DNA of 64,000 bases from Ignavibacteria bacterium (GTDB lineage: Bacteria > Bacteroidota > Ignavibacteria > Tepidaquicellales > Tepidaquicellaceae), in assembly GCA_016710985.1 (NCBI GenBank), contig JADJTX010000019.1, positions 28,901 to 92,900 of the forward strand. Reading direction: 5' to 3'. Positions 47,428 to 55,551 of this stretch are shown one piece after another. The notes under the pieces are model-generated. The model was given only the letters and a program-made list of their open reading frames with translations. It was not told the DNA's origin and ran no database searches. The translations under genes and the position numbers were made by a program. Numbering within the stretch: position 1 is the first letter of the stretch; the number at the start of each line of letters is the position of its first letter.

Positions 47428-47445
47428 ACATGATAAATATCATGT
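47428..47445. promoter_or_regulatory. FNR/DNR-like box 1
   Basis: ACATGATAAATATCATGT: the half-sites TGAT and ATCA are separated by four bases as in the FNR/DNR consensus TTGATNNNNATCAA, with outer bases also symmetric. It is placed between the two divergent genes, 89 bp from the 47339 start. Confidence 0.5.
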
Positions 47446-47513
47446 TTTGACATGACAAAAGTCACTTCTTTTAAACTAATAACGTGAACAACTTTTTATT
47501 TCAAAAAAATTTT

Positions 47514-47527
47514 ATGACAAATATCAT
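47514..47527. promoter_or_regulatory. FNR/DNR-like box 2
   Basis: ATGACAAATATCAT: half-sites TGAC and ATCA with the same four-base spacer AAAT as box 1. It lies 72 bp before the oxidase start at 47599. A further TGAC...GTCA pair lies between the boxes at 47448-47464. Confidence 0.45.
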
Positions 47528-47598
47528 AATGTTTTTTCAAAAAATAGAATGGATAATGAAAAAATATTTATTCAAATTAGAAAAAAACTATTACTGAA

Positions 47599-49337
47599 AT
47601 GAAAAGAAGAGAAATGATATTGAAAGCTCTGCAGACAGGAGCTTTGATCACTTTGGCTAAGCCTTTGCAGATCTTTGCCAATGAAAAAAAGAATGCGGTT
47701 CTTACTGAACTTACCGGCAATCCACTGAGATTTCCGCCGGTTTTTACAAACGGAGGTACAATGACATTAGCAAAATCAAATGTAAACGTCTGGCCCGGCC
47801 AGAATACGGAGGTGCTTGCAATAAACGGCTCGTATCCCGGTCCGTCAGTCGTTATACAGAAAGGTACAACCTTCACGGCTAATTTCATTAACAATCATAA
47901 TGAACCTGCGACAATTCACTGGCACGGAGTTAACGCACCGGAATTAATGGACGGTCATCCAAAAGATGCCATTCCTCCGGGTGGAAGTTATACTTATACA
48001 TTTCCCGTAATCAACAGAGGAGGAACTTACTTTTATCATTCTCACGCTGACATGCTTACTGCTGAACATGTTTACAGAGGATTTGCAGGATTCTTTATTG
48101 TTGATGATCCGGCAGAACTCATACTCGGGCTTCCCCGGGGAAACTTCGATATTCCTCTTTGCATACAGGACAGAAGAAATTCCGATATACCTGATTTCAA
48201 TTATAATCCCGTGATGAATGATATCATGAACGGATTTCTTGGTGATACTGCTCTTGTAAACGGAACTCCCGAACCATATTTTGAAGTATCGAGAACGCTT
48301 TACAGATTCAGGCTGCTTAATGGATCCAATGCAAGAATTTATAAGATAGCATTTTCCGACAGCAGACCTTTCCATATAATCGCGACTGACGGAGGCTTAA
48401 AGGATGAAGCTGTGCAGGTAACATCTTTCTTTTTATCACCGGGTGAAAGGACGGATATACTTGTTGATTTTTCTCCCTATACTATCGGACAAAATGTTAT
48501 TCTGAAATCCCTTCCGTTTACAGCACCTGGTATGGGAACTTACAGACAAGGCACAGAAATGAATCTGCTGAGATTTGATGTTACAGGCAATACCGGTTCA
48601 GGCGGCATCATACCTGCGGTTCTTCCCCGATAAGTTATTATAACATAGGTGAGATCAAGACTACAAGAAACTTTGTTCTTACAATGGTCACAGGAGGAAT
48701 GAACATGCATTTAATAAACGGACTGACATTTGAAATGGACAGGATTGACTGGGAGACTCCTTTGAATTCGCTTGAAGAATGCAAGATAGTCAATACATCC
48801 AACATGCTTCATCCGATGCACAGTCATTCGGAACAGTTTCAGGTTTATTCGAGAAACGGAAATACAAATCTGCCTCCTGAAGACAAAGGGTGGAAAGATA
48901 CAGTTCTTATAAATCCTTTTGAAACCGTCAGAGTGCTTGTAAAATTTACTGAGTACAAGGGAATATTTTTATTTCACTGTCATAATCTTGAGCATGAAGA
49001 TGACGGCATGATGCTTAATTTTAAAATAGTTGACCCTGTTGGAATAAATGAAGAGAACAGTAATGTCCCGGAAGATTATAAATTATATCAGAATTATCCG
49101 AATCCTTTTAATCCGGAAACTGTAATACGTTATTCGTTAGGCGTAAATGCTTTTGTTTCCTTAAAAGTAAGTGATGCTCTTGGAAAAGAAGTTGCAGCTT
49201 TAGTAAATCAGAGACAAAATGCAGGTGAGCATTTAGTTACTTTTAATGCCGGTAATTTAAACAGCGGCGTTTATTACTATACAATGACAGTCGGTAATGA
49301 AGTGGTTGACACTAAAAGCATGATCCTTGTAAAATGA
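47599..49337 (+). CDS. multicopper oxidase with T9SS tail (frameshifted)
   Basis: A protein of about 578 residues in two frames. The N-terminus has twin arginines in MKRREMILKALQTGALITLA, suggesting Tat export. Copper ligands are visible: HWHG at 107-110, HSH at 147-149, and in the second frame HPMHSHSEQF and FLFHCHNLEHEDDGMML, which together supply the type 1, 2 and 3 sites. The first frame stops at 48633; one base away the reading resumes as SYYNIGEIKTTRNFVLTMVT. Residues after about 490 are a T9SS sorting domain (LYQNYPNPFNPETVIRYSLG, TKSMILVK). Tat export with a T9SS tail would be an unusual combination. Laccase/CotA-like activity on phenols or metals is likely; the substrate is unknown. 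Confidence 0.88.
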
Positions 49338-49581
49338 TGTTCGTATGATCAAAATTGTCAATCAATTTAACAGCCTGGGAAAGAGTTGTGTCTATGCTAA
49401 CATACGCGTCTAAAAGAATTAAAAACCATTCAATAACTTATTTAATAAACTTAAAAATGTTTTGGACAGTTATACTTAGCTAATGTTCTTTTTAAATTCT
49501 TTAGGATTTAGTTTACATGAAATTTGTGTTACTTTGCAGACAATCTTTTTGTGATTTGCACTTAAAAATTCATGTAATTAT

Positions 49582-50661
49582 TTGAACAGTAAAACAAAGG
49601 TATTCTTCCCCGGTCTTAACGGACTCCGTGCAATCGCCGCAATCAGTGTCGTTATTTCCCACACATTAAAAGAGCAAACCGGATTCGGACTTCCGTTTCA
49701 TGAGGATCTTCCGGTCGGCGGAAATGCCGTTACGGTTTTTTTTACACTGAGCGGATTTCTAATAACCTACCTTCTGCTGGAGGAAAAAAAAGAATTTAAT
49801 AAAATTAATATCCGCGATTTTTATGCGAGAAGGATTTTGAGAATCTGGCCTCTGTATTTCATGTACATTTTACTTGTTTATATATTGTATAAAAATCCCG
49901 AACACTGGGATTATGTTTACTTATATTTTATTTTCTTGCCTAACATAGCTTATAATCTGAATCTTTACCCACAGGGGATGGGGCATCTTTGGTCAATCGG
50001 CATAGAAGAACAATTCTATGCATTCTGGCCGGTTGTGGTTGCGAAAATTAAGAATTTAAAAAAATTTATTTTTATACTGATACTTATAATGATAATCTTA
50101 AAAATTTTGTCAAAACTTTTAAGCTATTATCTTGATAACAGATTACCATACAGCATTATTTCCTGCATGAGGTTTGACTGCATGGCGATAGGAGCGGCTT
50201 TTTCAATTTACTTTATGGAAGGTAAATTCAACGGTTTTAATAAAAAATTCTTGAATATCTTTGAGATACTGTTCTGGATATTGTTTTCATATTCTTTTTT
50301 TTATCCATTAAGTTTTTTTTCAATTCTTGGAGATGATGTAATAGCTGTATTGACCGGATTCCTGATCATAACACAGATATCGCGGAAACAAATTTTTGTT
50401 TCCCTGGAAAATAAAATTATGGACTTCTTAGGCAGGATATCATACGGGATCTATGTTTATCATCCTCTCGTAATAGCATTCCTTTCTTTAATTATCTATA
50501 AAAAATTCGGGATTAAACTGCATAATTCATTCGAAGCAATAATGCTTGAAGTTACTATTACAATTTTTATTTCATATCTGTCTTATAAATATTTTGAATC
50601 CTATTTTCTGAATTTTAAAGTCAGGTTCACAAGGATTTTTTCAGATAATGAAAAACAATGA
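49582..50661 (+). CDS. acyltransferase 3 family membrane protein
   Basis: A 359-residue integral membrane protein of the OafA/YrhL-type acyltransferase 3 family. It begins FFPGLNGLRAIAAISVVISH, the family's N-terminal helix with the catalytic-type His, followed by FFTLSGFLITYLLLEE, FYARRILRIWPLYFMYILLV and LWSIGIEEQFYAFWPVV. About ten helices are visible. Members add acetyl or other acyl groups to surface polysaccharides or lipids. The start is TTG at 49582; the nearest ATG upstream is followed directly by a stop codon. The C-terminus is a short cytoplasmic basic tail. Confidence 0.9.
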   Translation: MNSKTKVFFPGLNGLRAIAAISVVISHTLKEQTGFGLPFHEDLPVGGNAVTVFFTLSGFLITYLLLEEKKEFNKINIRDFYARRILRIWPLYFMYILLVYILYKNPEHWDYVYLYFIFLPNIAYNLNLYPQGMGHLWSIGIEEQFYAFWPVVVAKIKNLKKFIFILILIMIILKILSKLLSYYLDNRLPYSIISCMRFDCMAIGAAFSIYFMEGKFNGFNKKFLNIFEILFWILFSYSFFYPLSFFSILGDDVIAVLTGFLIITQISRKQIFVSLENKIMDFLGRISYGIYVYHPLVIAFLSLIIYKKFGIKLHNSFEAIMLEVTITIFISYLSYKYFESYFLNFKVRFTRIFSDNEKQ

Positions 50662-50691
50662 ATTTAAATTCTCCGGACTCAATAGCCTGCC

Positions 50692-50930
50692 ACATCCGTC
50701 CAAAATAAAGAAAAAGCTTGCCACGAATTTCACGAATGATCACGAATTAAAAAATATTATCACTAATTTTTAAATAGAATTAACATAAAATTATTTGGTC
50801 AGCATAAATATAGCTTTAAGAGGAATTTAAAGGGTTGATTTAAAAAGAGTCGATATTGTTGCAAAAATATTATCAAAACAGATTGAATTTTAATGCTATT
50901 CAATTTTTAAAAAACGTTTTGGACGGCAAT
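50692..50930. repeat. GTCCAAAA-ended non-autonomous element, copy 2 (reverse)
   Basis: It begins ACATCCGTCCAAAATAAAG and ends ACGTTTTGGACGGCAAT. It is the reverse complement of copy 1 (14621-14855) over most of its length, including CACGAATTTCACGAATGATC. The remaining gap to 51076 holds no gene. A lone TTTTGGACAG end lies at about 49458. Confidence 0.8.
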
Positions 50931-51076
50931 GATAGCCTGCAAGATTATGCCATCTCTTTTTCCCGGCAGAAGACTCAAGCGTTTTCGGGATTTGTCCTGC
51001 AGGTAATCGGAAACTTATAAAAGCCGGACCTCATTCATTATCTAATTGCTTCTTTTAAAGAAAGTGCATGAAGTTT

Positions 51077-51997
51077 TCATTCTTTCTCTTTCAATGGTTT
51101 GACAAGAGATAAGACTACCGATGCTGTCAGTATGAGGGCTATCACGCCAAGTGAATATCCAATCGGGATCTTGAATATATCTATGATCAGCATTTTAAAT
51201 CCGATGAATATGAGTATCATTGAAAGTCCGATCTTAAGGTAATGAAACTTATCAATGATTCCCGCAAGCGCAAAGTACATCGCTCTTAAGCCGAGAATTG
51301 CAAAAATGTTTGAGGTGTAAATTATGAACGGATCACTTGTAACGGCGAATATCGCCGGGATGGAATCGAATGCAAAAACCAGGTCTGTAAATTCAGTTGC
51401 AACAAGAACTACTAACAGCGGTGTGGCGAACTTCTTACCGTTTTTAAATGTAAAAAAATTTCCGTTATCATATTCATTTGTTACAGGAAAGAACTTCCGG
51501 AACATTCTGATCACAAAATTCTTCTCAGGATCGATGTGTGAATCATCCTGAACCGCCATCTTAAATCCGGTAAAAACAAGAAAAGCGCCGAAGATATAAA
51601 TTATCCATGCAAATTTTGTAATCAGCACGACTCCTATTCCGATAAGCAATGCGCGTAAAACCAGCGCTCCTATTACTCCCCAGAACAGAACTTTGTGCTG
51701 ATATTCAGCCGGAACTTTGAAGTAAGAAAAAAGCAAAACGAAAACAAAGATATTATCAATGCTCAAAGACCTTTCAAGTAAGTATCCCGTAAAATACTCG
51801 AGAGCTTTTTGCTTTCCCATATCATAATAAATGAAAACATTAAACAGCATGGCTAGCAGTATCCATACACCACTCCATATTAATGCTTCCTTTACGCTTA
51901 TTATATGAGTCTTCTTTTGAAATACTCCGAGATCCAATGCGAGCATCAGAAGAATGAAAATATTAAAACCTATCCAGAGGGCTAATTCGTATGTCAT
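51077..51997 (-). CDS. TerC/Alx-family integral membrane protein
   Basis: A 306-residue protein with about nine membrane helices. TerC-family signatures are ALDLGVFQ, ALEYFTGYLLERSLSIDNIF (acidic and Asn residues in the membrane), ALVLRALLIGIG and ATEFTDLVFAFDSIPAIFAV. The family includes Alx, a manganese exporter of E. coli, and TerC of tellurite resistance. The first start residue MTYELALWIGF fits. No yybP-ykoY type manganese riboswitch was recognised in the 322-bp upstream gap. Metal ion transport across the inner membrane is the probable role. Confidence 0.93.
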   Translation of the reverse strand: MTYELALWIGFNIFILLMLALDLGVFQKKTHIISVKEALIWSGVWILLAMLFNVFIYYDMGKQKALEYFTGYLLERSLSIDNIFVFVLLFSYFKVPAEYQHKVLFWGVIGALVLRALLIGIGVVLITKFAWIIYIFGAFLVFTGFKMAVQDDSHIDPEKNFVIRMFRKFFPVTNEYDNGNFFTFKNGKKFATPLLVVLVATEFTDLVFAFDSIPAIFAVTSDPFIIYTSNIFAILGLRAMYFALAGIIDKFHYLKIGLSMILIFIGFKMLIIDIFKIPIGYSLGVIALILTASVVLSLVKPLKEKE

Positions 51998-52218
51998 ATC
52001 TGCAAAATAATTCTTTAAAACTGAAAATTATAAGAATTAATTTTTGCTTAATTACCAAAGTCAAAGAAGGCAAAGAAAAACGGTGATGACGCCGACAAGC
52101 GGAAAATTGTTTTGTAATTTGCTGAAACAGAGATCACAATACTCAATAAAATAGTTGAGAATTAGAAATTTTACTAATTACACGAGTTGACTGCTTTAAT
52201 CCCGGAATCTCTTTTCGC

Positions 52219-52285
52219 CACTAATTACACGAATTTGCACTAATTATTTTAATAATTCATTTTTGTTAATTCGTGCTAATTAGTG
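52219..52285. repeat. hairpin repeat CACTAATTACACGAATT
   Basis: CACTAATTACACGAATT and AATTCGTGCTAATTAGTG form a nearly perfect stem around about 30 AT-rich bases. Related words occur at 11130-11230. No gene is present in 51998-52319. Confidence 0.7.
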
Positions 52286-52319
52286 AATCGGGGCGTCTTT
52301 TACTCCCAATTTTAAATCA

Positions 52320-52781
52320 TCAACTGAGTTTCAATCTAGATTGGATTGCATCTATTGTATAAAGCGCCCAGCCGTGATGTGCAACTTCCTTTTTATCCGG
52401 CAGTGATTTGAGATCAAACCATTCGGAGGATTCAATGTCTCCGGAAGGAACAATTTTTTCTGTTTCAGTGAGTATTGTTTTATAATGAAAGACAATATGC
52501 CAGGAACTGTCATTTCCTTTAAAAGATTCTACAAAGGAAATTTTAGAATCAGCATTGGATATTCCCAGCTGTTCTTCAAGAATTCTTTTTGCCGAATCAT
52601 CCGGATCTTCGAATTCTTTCAGCTCATCATCCGGAAGGAACCACCCGGTCTGATGATCATATTTATTTCCGTCCCTGTATTTTACCAAAAGAACTTTATC
52701 ATTTGTAAATACAGCAATGTCAGTAATTAGTTTGCAATTATGCATAATGAAATTTTTTTGATTCAAAATAAATATTGACAT
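52320..52781 (-). CDS. Nudix hydrolase with a degenerate Nudix box
   Basis: A 153-residue protein; an inner ATG at 52745 (MHNCKLITDIAVFTNDKVLL) is an equally good start and begins the fold directly. The Nudix core is recognisable as WFLPDDELKEFEDPDDSAKR then ILEEQLGI, but the leading Gly of GX5E is replaced and REUxEE reads KRILEEQ. HHGWALYTIDAIQSRLKL ends the protein. The E in ILEEQ, a metal ligand in the family, is kept. It would hydrolyse a nucleoside diphosphate derivative or be a binding-only variant. The substrate is unknown. Confidence 0.75.
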   Translation of the reverse strand: MSIFILNQKNFIMHNCKLITDIAVFTNDKVLLVKYRDGNKYDHQTGWFLPDDELKEFEDPDDSAKRILEEQLGISNADSKISFVESFKGNDSSWHIVFHYKTILTETEKIVPSGDIESSEWFDLKSLPDKKEVAHHGWALYTIDAIQSRLKLS

Positions 52782-52830
52782 GTTTTAATTCAAATCATAA
52801 TTGTAGCTTTGAAAAAAAATCAAAAATATT

Positions 52831-53163
52831 ATGAATGACTTCAAAACTAAACTCGTGTGTCAGTGGGCATTAGAGATTGTTTATGGAAAGAAATCCGAAG
52901 CTGTTTCAATATTGAAAAAATGGGGAGAGGAAAAATTCAGAACATCAAACTTTAAGGTTTCTCAGAACAGGCTGATGAGCGGTTTTGTTGGGGCAAGCCC
53001 TTCATTGATAATTGATGAATATATATTTGATTCAATGGCAGATTTTGAAAAAGCGCTGAGTGATATGTCGCAGCCGCAGTTCACACAATACTCTGATGCC
53101 CTCGCGCCGCTTGTAGTACCGGGATCGCAAAAGTGGACGGTTTATAAAATAATTGATAATTGA
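52831..53163 (+). CDS. hypothetical protein, 110 residues
   Basis: A soluble protein with no signal peptide, read as MNDFKTKLVCQWALEIVYGK. The order strand-helix-strand-strand with IIDEYIFDSMADFEKALSDM suggests a ferredoxin-like dimeric alpha/beta-barrel (NIPSNAP-like); this is inference from pattern. It is divergent from the Nudix gene across a short gap. No function assigned. Confidence 0.65.
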   Translation: MNDFKTKLVCQWALEIVYGKKSEAVSILKKWGEEKFRTSNFKVSQNRLMSGFVGASPSLIIDEYIFDSMADFEKALSDMSQPQFTQYSDALAPLVVPGSQKWTVYKIIDN

Positions 53164-53347
53164 TAATTGATAATTGATAGTTGATAGTTGATAATTGATA
53201 ATTGATAATTAATAATTGTTAATTGATAATTGTAAATGATAATTGTTAATTGAATGTTTTACATTTTCAAGTTTCACATCTGAACATTTCACATCACTTC
53301 TGACATTTGACGTCTGACGTTTGACGTCTCGCGTCTCGCGTCTCGCG
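53164..53347. repeat. TTGATAA repeats followed by GACGTCTCGCGT array
   Basis: TTGATAATTGATAATTGATAG repeats (a seven-base unit) run to about 53245, and GACGTTTGACGTCTCGCG units run from about 53299 up to the phosphatase stop. Both are simple arrays, with the second belonging to the family at 35095, 41036 and 54517. Confidence 0.75.
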
Positions 53348-54454
53348 TCACTTAGCTTTCAGCACAATCATCGTCAGATCATCATGAACTTCAGCATAGC
53401 CTCTGAATTTAGAAACTTCAGTGAGTATTTCATTCTTTATTTCATCAGCGCTTTTATGTGAATTCAGGATCAGCAATTCCTTGATCTTGTCGAGACCTAA
53501 TTCAGCTTTGCCGGTATTCATTGTTTCCGTCAAACCATCGGAATAAAAGAATATTATATCGTCTTTGTTTGAAGTGATCTCAATCTCCTGAAGCGAGTTT
53601 TCAAACAGACTGCTGTTATTCAGTCCCAGCGCCATCCCGTTTTGCTTTATTTCAGAACATGATCTGCTTAAGGAATTATAATACAATACGGGATTATGTC
53701 CGGCGCGGCAGATCTTTAGTTTGCTGCCTTTTACTTCAGTTAAAATTGCGCTGAAGTATAATCCTTTTTTAATATGTCTGAAAATATTTTTGTTAACAGA
53801 TGAGAGTATCGATTTAGGATCATCCGAAAAGTCAATAAGGTGTCTCAGAAGCAGTCTTACCTGAAGCATGTACAATGCAGCAGACATCCCCTTACCGGAA
53901 ATGTCACCGATGGAAATATAATATGTCCCGTCATCTTTTGAAATAAAGTCTATAAAATCCCCGCCTACTTCCTTTGCAGTTTCATAATGACATGATATTT
54001 CAAAATTGTTATCATCAGGAGGCTTATGCGGGATCATGCTTATCTGAACATCCCTTGCAACTTCAAGTTCATCCCGCGCAGTAAGCTTTTCAGCTACTTC
54101 AAACATTAAAATAAGATTCGCCACTATAAAGGAAAAAAAAGCATAGTCCCAGAATCCCTGCATCATTGAAAAAATAAAAACTACTATGTTAACTGAAAAA
54201 ACAAATCTTATTACAGGAGAAAGCCTTCTTAGAAATGCAACAGCAAAGTTTTTTGAAAAAGAAAAAAATTCAAAGACCCTGTTCTTATTACCTCCCGGCT
54301 TGTCCATGCTTCTGACAAAATACTTGTATCGTGTCGGTGTTTCTTTAAAAAAAATTTTCTCTACTTCCTGGGATGTGAGATCTTTTGAATAGAAGTCGTA
54401 AACTTTTTTGAATATCGTTTCCTTCGGCAATTTGTTTTTATTTTTTTCTTTCAA
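53348..54454 (-). CDS. SpoIIE/RsbU-type PP2C phosphatase with membrane region
   Basis: A 368-residue protein. Residues about 75-120 hold two predicted membrane helices (FVFSVNIVVFIFSMMQGFWD, FFSFIVANLILMFEVAEKL). A linker of the RsbU type (ARDVQISMIPHKPPDDNNFE) leads to the PP2C-like domain. Metal-binding acidic motifs are present: EVGGDFIDFI, SIGDISGKGMSAALYM, FFYSDGLTETMN and HDDLTMIVLK. Such phosphatases dephosphorylate STAS-type anti-anti-sigma proteins in stress partner-switching. No STAS or anti-sigma kinase gene lies nearby. GAAAGAAAAAAA precedes the ATG without a strong SD. Confidence 0.93.
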   Translation of the reverse strand: MKEKNKNKLPKETIFKKVYDFYSKDLTSQEVEKIFFKETPTRYKYFVRSMDKPGGNKNRVFEFFSFSKNFAVAFLRRLSPVIRFVFSVNIVVFIFSMMQGFWDYAFFSFIVANLILMFEVAEKLTARDELEVARDVQISMIPHKPPDDNNFEISCHYETAKEVGGDFIDFISKDDGTYYISIGDISGKGMSAALYMLQVRLLLRHLIDFSDDPKSILSSVNKNIFRHIKKGLYFSAILTEVKGSKLKICRAGHNPVLYYNSLSRSCSEIKQNGMALGLNNSSLFENSLQEIEITSNKDDIIFFYSDGLTETMNTGKAELGLDKIKELLILNSHKSADEIKNEILTEVSKFRGYAEVHDDLTMIVLKAK

Positions 54455-54516
54455 AATGTACGGCAGAAATAATTTTTTGTTATTATATGAAAAGTTATTA
54501 TTTATTGGTATTCAAT

Positions 54517-54630
54517 CGTCAAACGTGAAACGTGAAACGTCAAACGTGAAACGTCAAACGTGAAACGTGAAACGTCAAACGTGAAACGTCAAACGTGAAA
54601 CGTCAAACGTGAATCGTGAAACGTCAATAT
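54517..54630. repeat. ACGTGAAACGTCAA short tandem array
   Basis: CGTCAAACGTGAAACGTGAA and permutations repeat for about 110 bp. It is the longest of the four arrays of this word family in the window. It is followed by GAATAGTGAATAGTGAATAG repeats and then a hairpin element. Confidence 0.85.
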
Positions 54631-54711
54631 TGAATATTGAATAGTGAATAGTGAATAGTCAATAGTAAATCATCAATTGTTCATTACTCATTATTAATTA
54701 TTAACTGAAGT

Positions 54712-54845
54712 TACGCATTTTGTCATTTCTGAACGAACGGAGCGAAGCGGAGTGAAGTGAAGAATCCAATAATAGATCGGAATCAAAGTGATTGGATTCT
54801 TCGCTTCGCTCAGAATGACAAAAAAGAGCTTTTTGCGTAACTTAA
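54712..54845. repeat. GTCATTCTGAGCGAAGCGAAG-type hairpin repeat
   Basis: GTTACGCATTTTGTCATTTC on the left and AATGACAAAAAAGAGCTTTT with GCGTAACTT on the right enclose inner arms GTGAAGAATCCAAT and ATTGGATTCTTCGCTTCGCT. This matches a dispersed repeat I know in many bacterial genomes (GTCATTCTGAGCGAAG). From about 54850 to 54927 there are nine TTCATTG units. Confidence 0.75.
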
Positions 54846-54958
54846 ATTATTAATTGTTCATTGTTCATTGTTCATTGTTCATTGTTCATTGTTCATTGTT
54901 CATTGTTCATTGTTCATTGTTCATTGAAAGCTTACCTTATATAAAATTAACAATACTA

Positions 54959-55162
54959 ATGAACAATTTCGAGAAAGTATTTCCTGACTCAGGGAGTAAA
55001 AAAGTTCTACTGTTAAACCGCATGTCAGACCCTTCCATGTGGGTCGTTTACATTTATAAAAAAATCTTATTTTTCAAAAAAAAACTTGAGACATACTGGT
55101 TTACAAATAAAGAAGATGCCGTTAAGTTTGCCGAAGAGTATGGAAAGAAGATTCAAGATTAA
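54959..55162 (+). CDS. hypothetical protein, 67 residues
   Basis: I placed the start at the ATG at 54959 (MNNFEKVFPDSGSKKVLLLN); the 35 codons before it in the open frame are translation of TTCATTG repeats. Basic protein with WVVYIYKKILFFKKKLETYW and NKEDAVKFAEEYGKKI. No family recognised. It is followed by a GTCCAAAA element. Confidence 0.45.
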   Translation: MNNFEKVFPDSGSKKVLLLNRMSDPSMWVVYIYKKILFFKKKLETYWFTNKEDAVKFAEEYGKKIQD

Positions 55163-55167
55163 CGCAG

Positions 55168-55485
55168 TGCTGTCCAAAACATTTTGAATTAGGTAAAAAG
55201 TTATATTTACAATTCCGTTTTAGAAGGATTATTTTCGGTTTTGAAAACTATCCCTCAATTTAAATTTACGATTAATTCTAAAATTTCTAACCAACTTTTA
55301 ACCCATTTATGAAGGATATATAATCCTACAACCAAAAAAATTTCTCACAGATTACACTGATTTTCTCAAAATTCTGTCTTAAAAAACATTTAATAAGGGT
55401 GGTTAAAAATTATTGAAAGAATAATTCAATGTTTAAATCTGTGAACATCTGTGTAATCTGTGAGAGGTTGTTTTGGACGAATGTG
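55168..55485. repeat. GTCCAAAA-ended non-autonomous element, copy 3
   Basis: It begins GCTGTCCAAAACATTTTG and ends GTTGTTTTGGACGAATGTG, matching the termini of copies 1 and 2, but the interior differs. An inner hairpin reads TCTCACAGATTACACTGA and AATCTGTGAGA. About 318 bp. Confidence 0.75.
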
Positions 55486-55551
55486 AGATTAACGATTAAC
55501 GATTCACGATTTCTATCTTTATATTCCTTTTCTTCATTCGTATATTGAGCC

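Noticed and set aside
51998..52319. yybP-ykoY manganese riboswitch upstream of the TerC gene.
   Set aside because: No conserved loop sequences were found; the structured part is a dispersed AATTCGTG hairpin.
54854..54958. N-terminal extension of the 67-residue protein (FIVHCSLFIVHCSLF).
   Set aside because: It is a direct translation of the TTCATTG tandem repeat; the internal ATG at 54959 is more credible.
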